A stretch of DNA of 30,998 nucleotides. Origin: Bacteroidota bacterium (GTDB taxonomy: Bacteria > Bacteroidota > Bacteroidia > NS11-12g > UBA955). Below, piece by piece: positions 7,530-16,978 of this stretch (position 1 is the first letter of the stretch; every line of letters begins with the position of its first letter). The position numbers were made by a program, and so were the translations under genes. Location of the stretch: contig JAIYBO010000225.1 in assembly GCA_027488495.1 (NCBI GenBank), forward strand, positions 1 through 30,998. Direction: 5' to 3'. Below the pieces are notes generated by a model. That model searched no databases and had not been told where the DNA came from. It saw only the letters and a program-made list of their open reading frames with translations.

Positions 7530-9218
7530 ATGCAACCCATCATAGAATGTGTACCCAATTTTAGCGAAGGCCGCAACCTGCAAACCATCAAATTAATTAC
7601 TGATGCCATTGAAACCGTTGAAGGCATTCGTTTGCTCGATGTAGATCCCGGAAAAGCCACAAACAGAACCGTGGTAACCTTTGTTGGGGCGCCGGCAGAT
7701 GTGATCGAGGCCGCCTTCCGAGGCATACAAAAAGCCGCTGAGGTGATTGATATGCGAAATCACACAGGAGAGCACCCCCGCATGGGCGCTACCGATGTTT
7801 GTCCGCTCATCCCTGTATCCGGCATCAGCATGGAAGAAACCGCCGAATATGCCAAACAATTGGCCGAACGGGTTGCCAGTGAACTTCAAATACCGACTTA
7901 TCTATACGAATACGCACAAAGCAATCCTGCACGCACCAATCTGAGTGTGATCCGAGGCGGCGAATATGAAGGATTCTTCGAAAAAATCAAGCTACCCGAA
8001 TGGGCGCCCGATTATGGCAAGGCTGAAATGAACCCCACCGCCGGGGCTACTGTAATTGGCGCGAGAGATTTCTTGATCGCCTACAACGTAAACCTAAACA
8101 CAAAAAGCACGCGCATCGCCAACAGAATTGCATTCGACGTGCGTGAGGCAGGTAGGGTAAAACGCGAAGGCAACCCCTACTCAGGAAAGATAGTAACCGA
8201 TGAAAATGGCGAAGCCATCAGAATCCCGGGCAAACTCAAAAGCGTGAAAGCCATTGGCTGGTATATCGAGGAATACAACATGGCCCAAATTTCCATGAAC
8301 CTCACCAATTACAAAATCACACCCTTGCATGTGGCTTTTGAAGAAACCCGTAAAGCAGCCGACGATCGTGGCGTTCGCGTAACAGGCTCCGAATTGGTGG
8401 GCCTAATACCCTTGCAGCCCTTGTTGGATGCGGGCAAGTACTTTCTAGAAAAACAAGGATTGAGCAGTGGTGTGAGCGAGAGAGAATTGGTAGACTGCGC
8501 CGTGAGAAGCATGGGATTAACCGAACTCAGTGCTTTTGATCCCGAGAAAAAAATCATTGAATACCTATTAAAAGACGCTGGCGCATCCCGATTGGTAAAT
8601 ATGACGGTGCGCGGTTTCGTGAACGAAACCGCCAGCGATAGTGCAGCACCGGGCGGCGGAAGTATTTCCGCACTGGCCGGTGCATTGGGCGCTGCGTTGG
8701 GCACCATGGTGGCCAACTTGAGCGCCATCAAAAAAGGATGGGAAGATCGCCTTGCAGAATTTTCGCCTTGGGCGGAACAAGGTCAAACACTCAAAGACCA
8801 ATTGCTTGCCCTCGTAGATGAAGATACTCGCGCTTTCGATGCCATCATGAATGCTTTCGCCCTGCCAAAAGACACCCCCGAACAAGTGTCTGAAAGAAAG
8901 AATGCCATCCAAGAAGCTTCAAAATACGCCACCGAAGTCCCCTTCCGCACCATGCAAACGGCCTTCGATTGTATCCCGCTGCTCAAACAAATGGCAGAGA
9001 ATGGAAACCCCAACTCCCTGTCCGATGTGGGCGTGGGCGCTTTGTGTATCAAAACCGCAGTGAGAGGGGCTTGGCTCAACGTTTTGATCAACGCACAAGG
9101 ATTGAGCGACAAAGTTTGGGCTGAGAACATCGTCACTGAAGCTAGAGCACTCCTGGCCAAAAATCATGCAGCCTGCGACGAAATCATCCTCGGCATAGAA
9201 TCAAAACTCGGCGGATAA
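7530..9218 (+). CDS. Bifunctional glutamate formimidoyltransferase / formimidoyltetrahydrofolate cyclodeaminase
   Basis: A 562-residue fusion like animal FTCD. The N-terminal transferase (about 1-300) starts QPIIECVPNFSEGRN and has the catalytic-site block HTGEHPRMGATDVCPLIPV; His82 aligns with the catalytic histidine known in FTCD. The C-terminal cyclodeaminase (about 355-562) has SDSAAPGGGSISALAGALG and the helical VGVGALCIKTAVRGA stretch. The first domain moves the formimino group from formiminoglutamate (histidine breakdown) to THF. The second releases ammonia and yields 5,10-methenyl-THF, which is also the FolD intermediate. No other histidine-degradation genes are in the window. The stop overlaps the next ATG by one base (TAATG). 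Confidence 0.95.
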   Translation: MQPIIECVPNFSEGRNLQTIKLITDAIETVEGIRLLDVDPGKATNRTVVTFVGAPADVIEAAFRGIQKAAEVIDMRNHTGEHPRMGATDVCPLIPVSGISMEETAEYAKQLAERVASELQIPTYLYEYAQSNPARTNLSVIRGGEYEGFFEKIKLPEWAPDYGKAEMNPTAGATVIGARDFLIAYNVNLNTKSTRIANRIAFDVREAGRVKREGNPYSGKIVTDENGEAIRIPGKLKSVKAIGWYIEEYNMAQISMNLTNYKITPLHVAFEETRKAADDRGVRVTGSELVGLIPLQPLLDAGKYFLEKQGLSSGVSERELVDCAVRSMGLTELSAFDPEKKIIEYLLKDAGASRLVNMTVRGFVNETASDSAAPGGGSISALAGALGAALGTMVANLSAIKKGWEDRLAEFSPWAEQGQTLKDQLLALVDEDTRAFDAIMNAFALPKDTPEQVSERKNAIQEASKYATEVPFRTMQTAFDCIPLLKQMAENGNPNSLSDVGVGALCIKTAVRGAWLNVLINAQGLSDKVWAENIVTEARALLAKNHAACDEIILGIESKLGG

Positions 9219-10252
9219 TGCAAAGCCTTCCCGCACTTCTCATTTACTTCCAATACCTACCGGTGCGACGCCAAATTCGTACCGCCATGTTGTTATTGAG
9301 CACGTGCTGGATCTTTACAAACACCGCATTGGCACAATTTGCCCCCGCCGCCGGGAAACCCGGATCCACTGCCATCAAAGCCGATTCCTCTTGCTTCATT
9401 AATTGGGCCTCAAAATGCCACATACAAAGGGGCCTCAAACAAATCAACGTACCCGATTCTGGATTCGCATCTGTGGGCTCGGAACTTTCCGCCATCGGAC
9501 CAGCATCATCCAACGGCGTTGTGAGTTTGGGCGATGGGGGCATTGCCACACTCACGTTCAATCCCCCAATCACCAACGGAGAAGGCTTCGATTTTGCCGT
9601 TTTTGAAAACACTTTTTTAGACACATTCTTGGAATTGGCCTTCGTCGAGGTAAGCAGCGACAGCCTCTCATGGGCCCGATTCCCCAATACCAGCCTTACC
9701 CAAAACACCCAACAAACCCAAGCCTTTGGATTTACCCAACCCACCCAGATTCACAATCTCGCCGGGAAGTACCGACATCCATATGGCACCCCTTTCGACT
9801 TGCAGGATCTGGCCATGATGAGCAACATCCGCATCAACGAAATTCGGTATGTGAGACTCATTGACGTGGTGGGCAGTATCGACACCATTTGGGGCAAAAA
9901 AGACAGTTACCAAAACATCATCAATGACCCCTGGCCCACACCGTTTCCAAGCTCTGGGTTTGATTTAGATGCAGTTGGGGTCATACATCAACAAGCAGGC
10001 ATGGCGGTCATTCAAAACCAAATCCCACGCGCCATTTGGTTCGATCAACAAACAGAAACTTTATTTATTGCCAGCACACATACAGGAACATTGGAAATTT
10101 TTAATGTCCAAGGCATCCGAGTTTTCGGTGAATCTCACAGCATTCAATCCGGCCATCCAATTCAACAATTCAAACCCACGTTGCGGGCAGGCACCTATGT
10201 TGCGAAATACGGAAATCAATCCATCAAGATCATCTTGACCTCAACGCGTTGA
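9218..10252 (+). CDS. Secreted surface protein with T9SS type A sorting region
   Basis: A 344-residue predicted exported protein. A basic stretch (RRQIR) precedes a hydrophobic segment ending in TNTALAQ, a plausible signal peptidase I site. If M24 (ATG 9287) is the true start, the signal is of ordinary length; the ATG at 9218 overlaps the preceding stop and gives a long n-region. The core holds GDGGIATLTFNPPITNGEGFDFAVFENTF..., LAFVEVSSDS, LAGKYRHPYGTPFDLQDL and INDPWPTPFPSSGFDLDAVG (shown as separate pieces), a block I associate with proteins annotated only as cell surface protein; no activity is known to me. The C-terminal 75 residues (GTLEIFNVQGIRVFGE ... LRAGTYVAKYG) look like a T9SS type A sorting domain. 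Its 3' end overlaps the opposing giant surface-protein gene by 37 bases. Confidence 0.85.
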   Translation: MQSLPALLIYFQYLPVRRQIRTAMLLLSTCWIFTNTALAQFAPAAGKPGSTAIKADSSCFINWASKCHIQRGLKQINVPDSGFASVGSELSAIGPASSNGVVSLGDGGIATLTFNPPITNGEGFDFAVFENTFLDTFLELAFVEVSSDSLSWARFPNTSLTQNTQQTQAFGFTQPTQIHNLAGKYRHPYGTPFDLQDLAMMSNIRINEIRYVRLIDVVGSIDTIWGKKDSYQNIINDPWPTPFPSSGFDLDAVGVIHQQAGMAVIQNQIPRAIWFDQQTETLFIASTHTGTLEIFNVQGIRVFGESHSIQSGHPIQQFKPTLRAGTYVAKYGNQSIKIILTSTR

Positions 10253-13200
10253 TCGCCCCGTTGAATCAACAAAGGATACACGCCATTCGACAAATTCCAT
10301 CGCTTCATGGAAATTTCATCAAAATACACACCGTCTTCGGCGATGTTCCAAGTGCGCTCATAAAGTCCTTGCTGACCAATCACCGTGAACATTTTTACGG
10401 TAACCACATCCCCTTTTCTGGCAGAGAATTTATAGGTAGTCTTGTTCGATGTGGGATTTGGAAACACGTATGCATTTAGGTCGTTGGACTGATTTTTTAG
10501 GATCGCACTGTTTACATCAAATTGCTTCTCGCTCGAATCTCGGCAACCCAGAGAATTACTCACCACCAACTTTACCTTGTAATTACCATTGTATTCAAAA
10601 TAGCGATCCACAACCGCGCCCGTTGCATTGGATATTTCACCACCCACATGCTCAAAACGCCAATCAAACTGCCGGTCCAACGGCAACAACAGCGTATCCT
10701 TGGCGCCAAATTGCCAACCCAATCGCTGATTTTTCACAAACTCACTGTATCCAAAAGCTCCGGAAACCGCAGGCACAACTTCTATTTGTGGAGCAAAGGC
10801 TGTGTCCAAACACGCACGGTTGTTAGCAATGCAACGGGCCGTATATTTCCCTGGCAAACCGAACAAATAACTTGGCGATGTCTGCGTAGAAGTCCCAGTT
10901 CCATCGCCCATCGCCCAATCATACGTCAAAGGCTTACCATCTGCCCCCACCGATTGATTCGTAAACTGCACCGTTTGCATGGTGGCACAAACTTTCAATG
11001 GCGACACAGTAACCTTGGCATTGGGAATGGAATTCACAACCACCACGCCAATCGCTGAATCTTTACAACCCAATTTCGCGGTTTTCAGCACTTGTTTTAT
11101 TGTGTAGTTCCCATACTGTAAATAGCTCCAAAGCGAATCTCTATTGGATCCTTTTTTAACAAACTGCTGATTCCATTTACGACCATCGCCAAAGTTCCAA
11201 GCACACAACACACGGTCGTTGGGATCAGCGTGATCCACATACAAATCATTGATTGTCAAAACTTCGCCCTCACACACTTCTGACTTCGACTGCCCAAATC
11301 CTGCCTTAGGCGTGAGATACACAATCGCCTGTTGAACAGTGGTATCTGTACAACCCGAAGCATTTTTCACGATCAATTGCACCGGATACTTACCATATTT
11401 GAGGTAACTGTGGGTTGCATCCATTGCATCCCAAAGGGTATTTCCATCGCCCCAATTGTATTGACACCAAACGGCACCACCGCCCGATGCAATTGGATTT
11501 ATACTGGCATTCACCACCTGAAACACATTCTTGATATCGCACTGCTCTGATTTGGCAAAGGCGAATTTTGCAGTAGGATGCCCTTTCACCGTCACCTGTA
11601 CTTTGGCCGTGTCTTTACATCCGTAATTGCTCTCAATTTCCAATGTCACAGTATGCGTCCCAACCGATGAATATGTATGCAAAAACTGCTTACTTGTACC
11701 TGTTTTACTGGGCGATGTTGTAGTCCATTTGCGTTGCGAAATAGCCCCTTTCGCAATGATAGACCCATCATCAAACACAAACGCATTGCCTTTGAGGCAG
11801 GGAGTGTAATTCACATCAGTTAAAACAATGGCATCGGGTTTTGCCCAAACATCTACGAAAATCAATTGAGAGGTATCGTAACAACCGCGATTTTCCAAAA
11901 CAGCAAAATAATTCCCAGTATCCTGTAACATGAGCGCTTTGAAATACAAAACGCTGTCTTTCACAACCTGTACATTCGGGGCACCCATCTTATACCAATT
12001 GTAGATGATGGGCAATTTTTGGTTGTCGTTGGCCGCCAAAGCAAATTCCTGACCTTCGCATTGGGGATTCGCACCCATCTTCACGCCAACGGTGGCATTG
12101 GGCAATTTCACTACATCGATCATTGCCATTTTTACCAAACTGTCTTCCCCGCCATTAAGTCGAAGCTTTACATTTTTAAATCCACCCGTGGTGTATTTCA
12201 CAGTCCATGGTCCCTGTCCAACCGCCTTTGCAGGCATCGCACCCGCGCCAAAATCCCATTCGTAAAGACCAATCAAACCTTGTGAGGAATCCCGGAACAC
12301 CACAGAATCACCCGCACAGATTTTTTTCTCATCCGCACCAAATGCCACCGTGGTTTTCTCATACACCAACGAAAAATCTTCCGCCTGTCCGTAATTACAA
12401 GTACCACAACCCGAGGTATCAATGTTGTTATAATCACTAATTACCCGCATCCGCAGCGCTTGATTTTTCTGTAAACCCGCAGGGGTTTTGATTTTCACTT
12501 GGGCATAATTGGTGGGTGTTGCGGTGGTTTGCGCACTCACTTCCCCCAAATAATTTTGAAACTTCCCATCGTTGTTGTAATCCACAAACACCCTTACATT
12601 TTCAGAATTATACAAACCCACTTTCACTTGCACCGTATAATCAGTAGAAGGTTTCAACCTAAATACTTTTGACAAACTTAAATCCAGTTGTTCCCCATCG
12701 TCGAAATACGTCCCCGATTCAAAATGATTATCCGTTAGTTTCACATCAAACACCCCGATGCCAAAATTGGATGTCTGAAATCTGGTTTTAGAGGCACAAG
12801 ATGCCGCCGCAGGCGGCGGAAACACCCTCACCCACAGTTTCTTCACAACACTCGCACTGCTTGCACAACTCTTCGCCGCCAAAGAAACCTCATAAATACC
12901 TGATTGATTGAACTTCACCTCAGGCTGCATGTCATTTGCACCACCTTTTACCCAAGAATAAGTTGTTGGTGATATCGACCATTCCAAACCCTTCAAACCA
13001 GATACCGAAGCAGGAACCCGCTCTTGCAACTGCATCACACTACCCACAGCAAACACTGAATCATAAGAGAAAAACTTGGATTGATAAGTGCCCGACCCAT
13101 CATCAAACAAGGGGCTCTTCCAAACACCTCTACCATAAGTACTCGCATAGATGTAACTAAAATCTCTGCCCAATGGAGAATGGTAAATGTCTAAATCCGA

Positions 13201-15687
13201 TACATCCATCCACAATGGCAACTGATTGGCAAATTCATTCAACCCATACAAACTCCCCGAAACCTGATTCATGTAATATACCGCACGATCGGTTCCCACA
13301 TACAAACCTGCTGGCGTAACCGAATGGTCCGCTTTCAACACATTGATAACGCCCCAATTGAATCCTGGGTACGCCGTTTTGCTCAAACTCGCCAACGCCG
13401 TTGTATTCCAAGTAACCCCATTGTTGCTACTTTGATAAAGATTCACCGTACTCGCCCCGTACAACTTATTGCTATCCAAGGGATCCGCCTCCATGATTCT
13501 CAACGAAAACAAAGTAGATGCCGGGGTAACATCCACCCAAACGGGAACCGCAGCCTCAGCATTGCGAGTAAACATCAATTTCCCATCGCCCCGAATCACA
13601 TACAAATGTCTTGGATTTGCTTTACTGCTTTTAATCTGTCTCACAGAGCCCGTCCAGCCGGTTGAAATTTTCGTCCATTTGATGGCACCCGCAGATTTCA
13701 CACTGTCACAACGCCACACATTGTTATACCCAACAAACATCCGATTGGGATTCCCCTCTTGTAGCACGAAAGGCGTAAGCCATCCCCCACCTTCATTGAT
13801 CCCGTTGGTACCATTGGCCGCCAATGTGATAATTTTGTTCTTTTCGATGGCCCTGTAAATGTATCCGTAGACATACGAACCATATACGTACCGGGAATCC
13901 GTGGGATCTACCGCACAATCCATCCCGTCGCCACCGAAATAGGTAAACACCTCACCGTCATCGTGTTGCATAGACCCATTGTCTTGATATCCATGTGCGC
14001 CCAAATCGTCCTCTGATTGTGCCACTGCCAAGCGATAAATCTGAGAATTGCTAATCCCCTGCGTAATGTTGTTCCATGTTTTACCCCCATTTCGGGTGAA
14101 ATACACGCCACCATCGTTCCCAGCAAAAAGGGTTTTTCCAGAAGCACCAAATTCACCGCTGTGCTGATCGGCATGGATGTCGTCTGCCGAACCCGAGCCC
14201 ACCCAATGACCACTGATTTTGAAAGTTGCACCCGCATCGGTTGATTTCCAAACGTTGATGCCAAAAGCATATACAGTGGTCGCGTTGAACGGATCCGCCG
14301 CCAAATCCAAATCATACCACCCCTGCCCAGAACCATCATTACCTATTTCACTGTATCCCAATATATTGGCAGGCGTACTGTTTCTATTGGCGAAGTTTGC
14401 TCCACTGTCGATCGACAAATAAAACCCTTGAAACCTTGATCCCGAGGCAATCAAAAAATATACCCTGCTGGGATCGGCGGGAGTAACCGCAATTTGACCC
14501 CTTTGCATCCCCGAAGCCGGCACACCACTCGTAATTTGCGTAAACGAAACGCCCCCATCTGTACTTCGGTAAAACAAGCCCGATTGCGTGGTATATACCA
14601 AGTTGGGGTTCGTGGGATGATAAACGATATCAACAAAATTGCCTGTGATACTCACTTTCGTCCATGTAGCGCCTGAATTGACTGTGCGATACACGCCTCC
14701 GTTGGTAGCAGCCAACAAAATGGCCGTATTTTTCGGATGCATCACCAATTTACCCACTGTCACATTGCCCATCCCTGAATTTCGTAACACGAAGGTCCCT
14801 CCGCCGTTGGCCGACAAGAGCACGCCATATCCGGGAGCATCTCCAGCATCTCTATCGCCGGTGCCGATGTACATGGTATCAGGATTTTTGTGAGACAGCA
14901 CCATACTGCTTACACCCAATGTGAGTGAAGGGTTTGAAGGCGCCGATGTACCAGTAACCAATCCTGTACCTGCGCCCCAAAGATGAATCCAATTTTTTCC
15001 AAAATCCGACGTTTTCCAAACCCCACCTTGGGGGGCCAAAGCAAAAAAAGTATTGGAATCTTTTGGATGAAACGCCAATCCATTGATTCTACCCGTACCA
15101 GTGGGCTGCGATGTTTGATTATAAGGGTGTTTGGCAGGACCCACCAAAGACCATCTTCCCGAGGTTGCACACCAAGTTGCAGGGGTCACAGGATTTCCTG
15201 CGTTCAAACCTCCCAATGCCGTTCCACCACCGGCTGGAACACCTCCTGCTGCACTGCCACTAGTTGAACTGCCACCAGTCGGAATACCACCTGTTGTTCC
15301 TCCACCTGCGGCGCCACCTCCCGATGAACCGCCATTCATCGTCGATTGTTGAATCTCAGACAAAATACCGTTGGGCCAAACCACATTTCCATTGGCATCC
15401 AAATGATCCAAAACACGCGCTTCCCATCTTTTAAAAACCTTGTAACCTTGACCTTTCTCAGGTATTACACCACCAAAATGTGCTTCAAAAGCCTTCTTCA
15501 CCTCATAATAATTGGGATTGGGCGCTTGCATCAAAGCCACCCACCTAACCGTTGTATCCACAAGCGGCAACTCCATGGGCGTGGCAGGAATTTTGGGCGC
15601 CCCCGACCTACTCAACTGAGGCATTTGAGCCATAATTGCCTGAAAAAAGGAAAAAACAAAAATTATAACTAGGTAACGTTTAGCCAT
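10216..15687 (-). CDS. Giant T9SS surface protein with sortilin-like Asp-box repeats, GEVED and PKD domains
   Basis: An 1823-residue exported protein. The signal peptide is MAKRYLVIIFVFSFFQAIMAQ (1-21), which is why the ATG at 15687 is chosen over one nine codons upstream. In order: a short N-terminal domain (to about 118), a Gly/Ser/Thr-rich linker (119-165), a sortilin/VPS10-like region (about 175-860) with repeated Asp-boxes such as SADGG-type turns (YRTVNSGATW, YRSTDGGVSF, WKSTDAGATF, FTRNGGKTW), a PKD/Ig-like module, a GEVED domain (about 970-1110, with VDYNNDGKFQNYLGE and GQAEDFSLVY), about six PKD-type domains (YEWDFG, YNWGDG, WNFGDG, YDWAMGDG), and a C-terminal T9SS type A region beginning NAYVFPNPTSN. 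It is probably anchored or released at the cell surface as an adhesin or glycan- or protein-binding factor. No catalytic domain is recognised. Confidence 0.93.
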   Translation of the reverse strand: MAKRYLVIIFVFSFFQAIMAQMPQLSRSGAPKIPATPMELPLVDTTVRWVALMQAPNPNYYEVKKAFEAHFGGVIPEKGQGYKVFKRWEARVLDHLDANGNVVWPNGILSEIQQSTMNGGSSGGGAAGGGTTGGIPTGGSSTSGSAAGGVPAGGGTALGGLNAGNPVTPATWCATSGRWSLVGPAKHPYNQTSQPTGTGRINGLAFHPKDSNTFFALAPQGGVWKTSDFGKNWIHLWGAGTGLVTGTSAPSNPSLTLGVSSMVLSHKNPDTMYIGTGDRDAGDAPGYGVLLSANGGGTFVLRNSGMGNVTVGKLVMHPKNTAILLAATNGGVYRTVNSGATWTKVSITGNFVDIVYHPTNPNLVYTTQSGLFYRSTDGGVSFTQITSGVPASGMQRGQIAVTPADPSRVYFLIASGSRFQGFYLSIDSGANFANRNSTPANILGYSEIGNDGSGQGWYDLDLAADPFNATTVYAFGINVWKSTDAGATFKISGHWVGSGSADDIHADQHSGEFGASGKTLFAGNDGGVYFTRNGGKTWNNITQGISNSQIYRLAVAQSEDDLGAHGYQDNGSMQHDDGEVFTYFGGDGMDCAVDPTDSRYVYGSYVYGYIYRAIEKNKIITLAANGTNGINEGGGWLTPFVLQEGNPNRMFVGYNNVWRCDSVKSAGAIKWTKISTGWTGSVRQIKSSKANPRHLYVIRGDGKLMFTRNAEAAVPVWVDVTPASTLFSLRIMEADPLDSNKLYGASTVNLYQSSNNGVTWNTTALASLSKTAYPGFNWGVINVLKADHSVTPAGLYVGTDRAVYYMNQVSGSLYGLNEFANQLPLWMDVSDLDIYHSPLGRDFSYIYASTYGRGVWKSPLFDDGSGTYQSKFFSYDSVFAVGSVMQLQERVPASVSGLKGLEWSISPTTYSWVKGGANDMQPEVKFNQSGIYEVSLAAKSCASSASVVKKLWVRVFPPPAAASCASKTRFQTSNFGIGVFDVKLTDNHFESGTYFDDGEQLDLSLSKVFRLKPSTDYTVQVKVGLYNSENVRVFVDYNNDGKFQNYLGEVSAQTTATPTNYAQVKIKTPAGLQKNQALRMRVISDYNNIDTSGCGTCNYGQAEDFSLVYEKTTVAFGADEKKICAGDSVVFRDSSQGLIGLYEWDFGAGAMPAKAVGQGPWTVKYTTGGFKNVKLRLNGGEDSLVKMAMIDVVKLPNATVGVKMGANPQCEGQEFALAANDNQKLPIIYNWYKMGAPNVQVVKDSVLYFKALMLQDTGNYFAVLENRGCYDTSQLIFVDVWAKPDAIVLTDVNYTPCLKGNAFVFDDGSIIAKGAISQRKWTTTSPSKTGTSKQFLHTYSSVGTHTVTLEIESNYGCKDTAKVQVTVKGHPTAKFAFAKSEQCDIKNVFQVVNASINPIASGGGAVWCQYNWGDGNTLWDAMDATHSYLKYGKYPVQLIVKNASGCTDTTVQQAIVYLTPKAGFGQSKSEVCEGEVLTINDLYVDHADPNDRVLCAWNFGDGRKWNQQFVKKGSNRDSLWSYLQYGNYTIKQVLKTAKLGCKDSAIGVVVVNSIPNAKVTVSPLKVCATMQTVQFTNQSVGADGKPLTYDWAMGDGTGTSTQTSPSYLFGLPGKYTARCIANNRACLDTAFAPQIEVVPAVSGAFGYSEFVKNQRLGWQFGAKDTLLLPLDRQFDWRFEHVGGEISNATGAVVDRYFEYNGNYKVKLVVSNSLGCRDSSEKQFDVNSAILKNQSNDLNAYVFPNPTSNKTTYKFSARKGDVVTVKMFTVIGQQGLYERTWNIAEDGVYFDEISMKRWNLSNGVYPLLIQRGDQRVEVKMILMD
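10224..10252. terminator. Two adjacent inverted repeats in the tail-to-tail gene overlap
   Basis: TCAAGA (10224-10229) pairs with TCTTGA (10233-10238) across TCA, and a 12-base perfect palindrome TCAACGCGTTGA follows at 10241-10252, including the plus-strand stop. They may end transcription in both directions. No T-run is seen. Confidence 0.35.
12804..12819. repeat. GC-only palindrome at a domain boundary of the giant surface protein
   Basis: Arms CCGCCGC (12804-12810) and GCGGCGG (12813-12819) flank AG. It encodes the PPPAA part of FPPPAAASC between a PKD-like module and the GEVED domain. It resembles the palindrome at 2535-2555. Confidence 0.5.
15193..15333 (-). repeat. Low-complexity Gly/Ser/Thr linker coding region
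   Basis: About 47 codons of the giant surface protein consist mainly of Gly with Ser, Thr, Ala and Pro (for example GGGTTGGIPTGGSSTSG). The DNA is an imperfect run of GGN triplets and could vary in length by slippage. It separates the N-terminal domain from the Asp-box region. Confidence 0.6.
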
Positions 15688-15774
15688 TTGAAAATCTCGC
15701 ATTCTTGCAAGCAAATTACAAATAACTAGAGGGGAATCAAAATGTTACATCAGGGATATTGGTAAATTATCACC

Positions 15775-16887
15775 TCACTTCAACAAACCCACCATATCAA
15801 TGGTTCTCAAGAATGGCCCCTGCACATTGTTTGTTAAAACCACAAAACACTTGTTCTCATCCAAGCAACGCCAATAATAGGTTCTAAAACCCTTCCACCA
15901 ACCATTGTGAAAAGCCCATTTTTGTCCATTGATCCATTTCACACGCCAACCGTTTGCGTAAAAGGCATCGGCACTCACAACGGTTTGAGGTGCCACCATT
16001 TGATTCTTGATATCCGGATGCAACAAATAATCGGTTCTCAACATTTGATCCATCGCGAGCATTTCAAAAACATTGGAATAGACGCCTTTATCGCCCATCG
16101 CACCATTGAAGATATTGTCGGCGAACACACGTTTTTTATCGTAACCCTGTACCGTATAATTCACCAATCCAAGGGTATCAAAATCCGCCAAATGCGAATA
16201 TTTCATGCCGCTGGGATTCATGATTCTCTCTTTCACAAATTGCCGAAACTCAATCCCAGTTTGGCGCTCAACAATCAAAGCCAGCAGCGCATAATTGCTG
16301 TTACAGTAATCGTAACGACCTGGTTTCGCGAAATGATTCACAGGCTGAGCGTTCAACAGCTGAACCACATCTTCGTTGGTTAAATGGTCCTTGGGATTTT
16401 CCCAAGCTTTCATATTGAAGTAGAAATAATCTGGCAGCCCACTGCTATGACTGATCAGGTTTTGCAAACTCAAATTGCGCCGCGTGAGCTCTGGAATATA
16501 CCAATGAACACTGTCGCTCAACTTCAAATACCCGTCTTGTACCAACATCATCATAGCCATCCCAGTGAACGTTTTTGAAACGCTGGCCAACTGAAACAAA
16601 TCTGCAGGTTTCAGAGAATCCAATTGTGAGAAAGTGGCATATCCCATGGCGCCATAACACACGCTATCATTCTTGTGAAACAAATAACTCCCATTGAAAA
16701 TCCCCCATCGATACATTCTACGAAAAAAACTATCGATTTGAAATGCCGATGTATCGCTGAACGGCACATAACTCGACATATCATATGGGTCTTTTACAGG
16801 CTTCTTGGGCGGATCTATATCGCTGCGAAAAGATGCCATCACAAACAGCACCAACAGCAACACGAAAGCTTTCCCAATGAAACGCAT
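15775..16887 (-). CDS. Exported serine hydrolase of the class C beta-lactamase / DD-peptidase fold
   Basis: A 370-residue protein with a hydrophobic N-terminal export signal (GKAFVLLLVLFVMASF). The three signature elements of the penicillin-binding fold are present: nucleophile motif S102-V-S-K105 within LASVSKTFTG, the Tyr-x-Asn element Y194-C-N196 in YCNSNYALL, and the late FHNGWWKGF, which replaces KTG with HxG as in many esterase-like members. LISHSSGLPDY is also typical. It probably acts in the periplasm on peptidoglycan peptides, D-amino acid peptides or small esters. True beta-lactamase activity is not implied. The gene stands alone with its own -7 box (16893-16900). The 91 bases between it and queE hold nothing else I recognise. 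Confidence 0.9.
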   Translation of the reverse strand: MRFIGKAFVLLLVLFVMASFRSDIDPPKKPVKDPYDMSSYVPFSDTSAFQIDSFFRRMYRWGIFNGSYLFHKNDSVCYGAMGYATFSQLDSLKPADLFQLASVSKTFTGMAMMMLVQDGYLKLSDSVHWYIPELTRRNLSLQNLISHSSGLPDYFYFNMKAWENPKDHLTNEDVVQLLNAQPVNHFAKPGRYDYCNSNYALLALIVERQTGIEFRQFVKERIMNPSGMKYSHLADFDTLGLVNYTVQGYDKKRVFADNIFNGAMGDKGVYSNVFEMLAMDQMLRTDYLLHPDIKNQMVAPQTVVSADAFYANGWRVKWINGQKWAFHNGWWKGFRTYYWRCLDENKCFVVLTNNVQGPFLRTIDMVGLLK

Positions 16888-16892
16888 AATTA

Positions 16893-16900
16893 CAAAAATA
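16893..16900 (-). promoter_or_regulatory. -7 box of the serine hydrolase gene
   Basis: On the minus strand this reads TATTTTTG, an exact TAnnTTTG, five bases before the ATG at 16887. Confidence 0.45.
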
Positions 16901-16978
16901 AATCACCATCAATCCCTGTACCAATTCTCACCGATACAAGTTACACACCCCAAAAAAGAGTGTCCTCAGAAAAATAAA

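Noticed and set aside
8309..8912. Long minus-strand frames opposite the cyclodeaminase gene
   Set aside because: They mirror a well-conserved coding region and show no recognisable protein features.
15193..15333. The Gly-rich coding region as a tandem repeat or CRISPR-like array
   Set aside because: The units are irregular triplets without spacers; it is a low-complexity protein linker.
16935..16965. ACAC/GTGT pairing around an A-run downstream of queE
   Set aside because: Only four pairs, and the geometry does not match a terminator hairpin.
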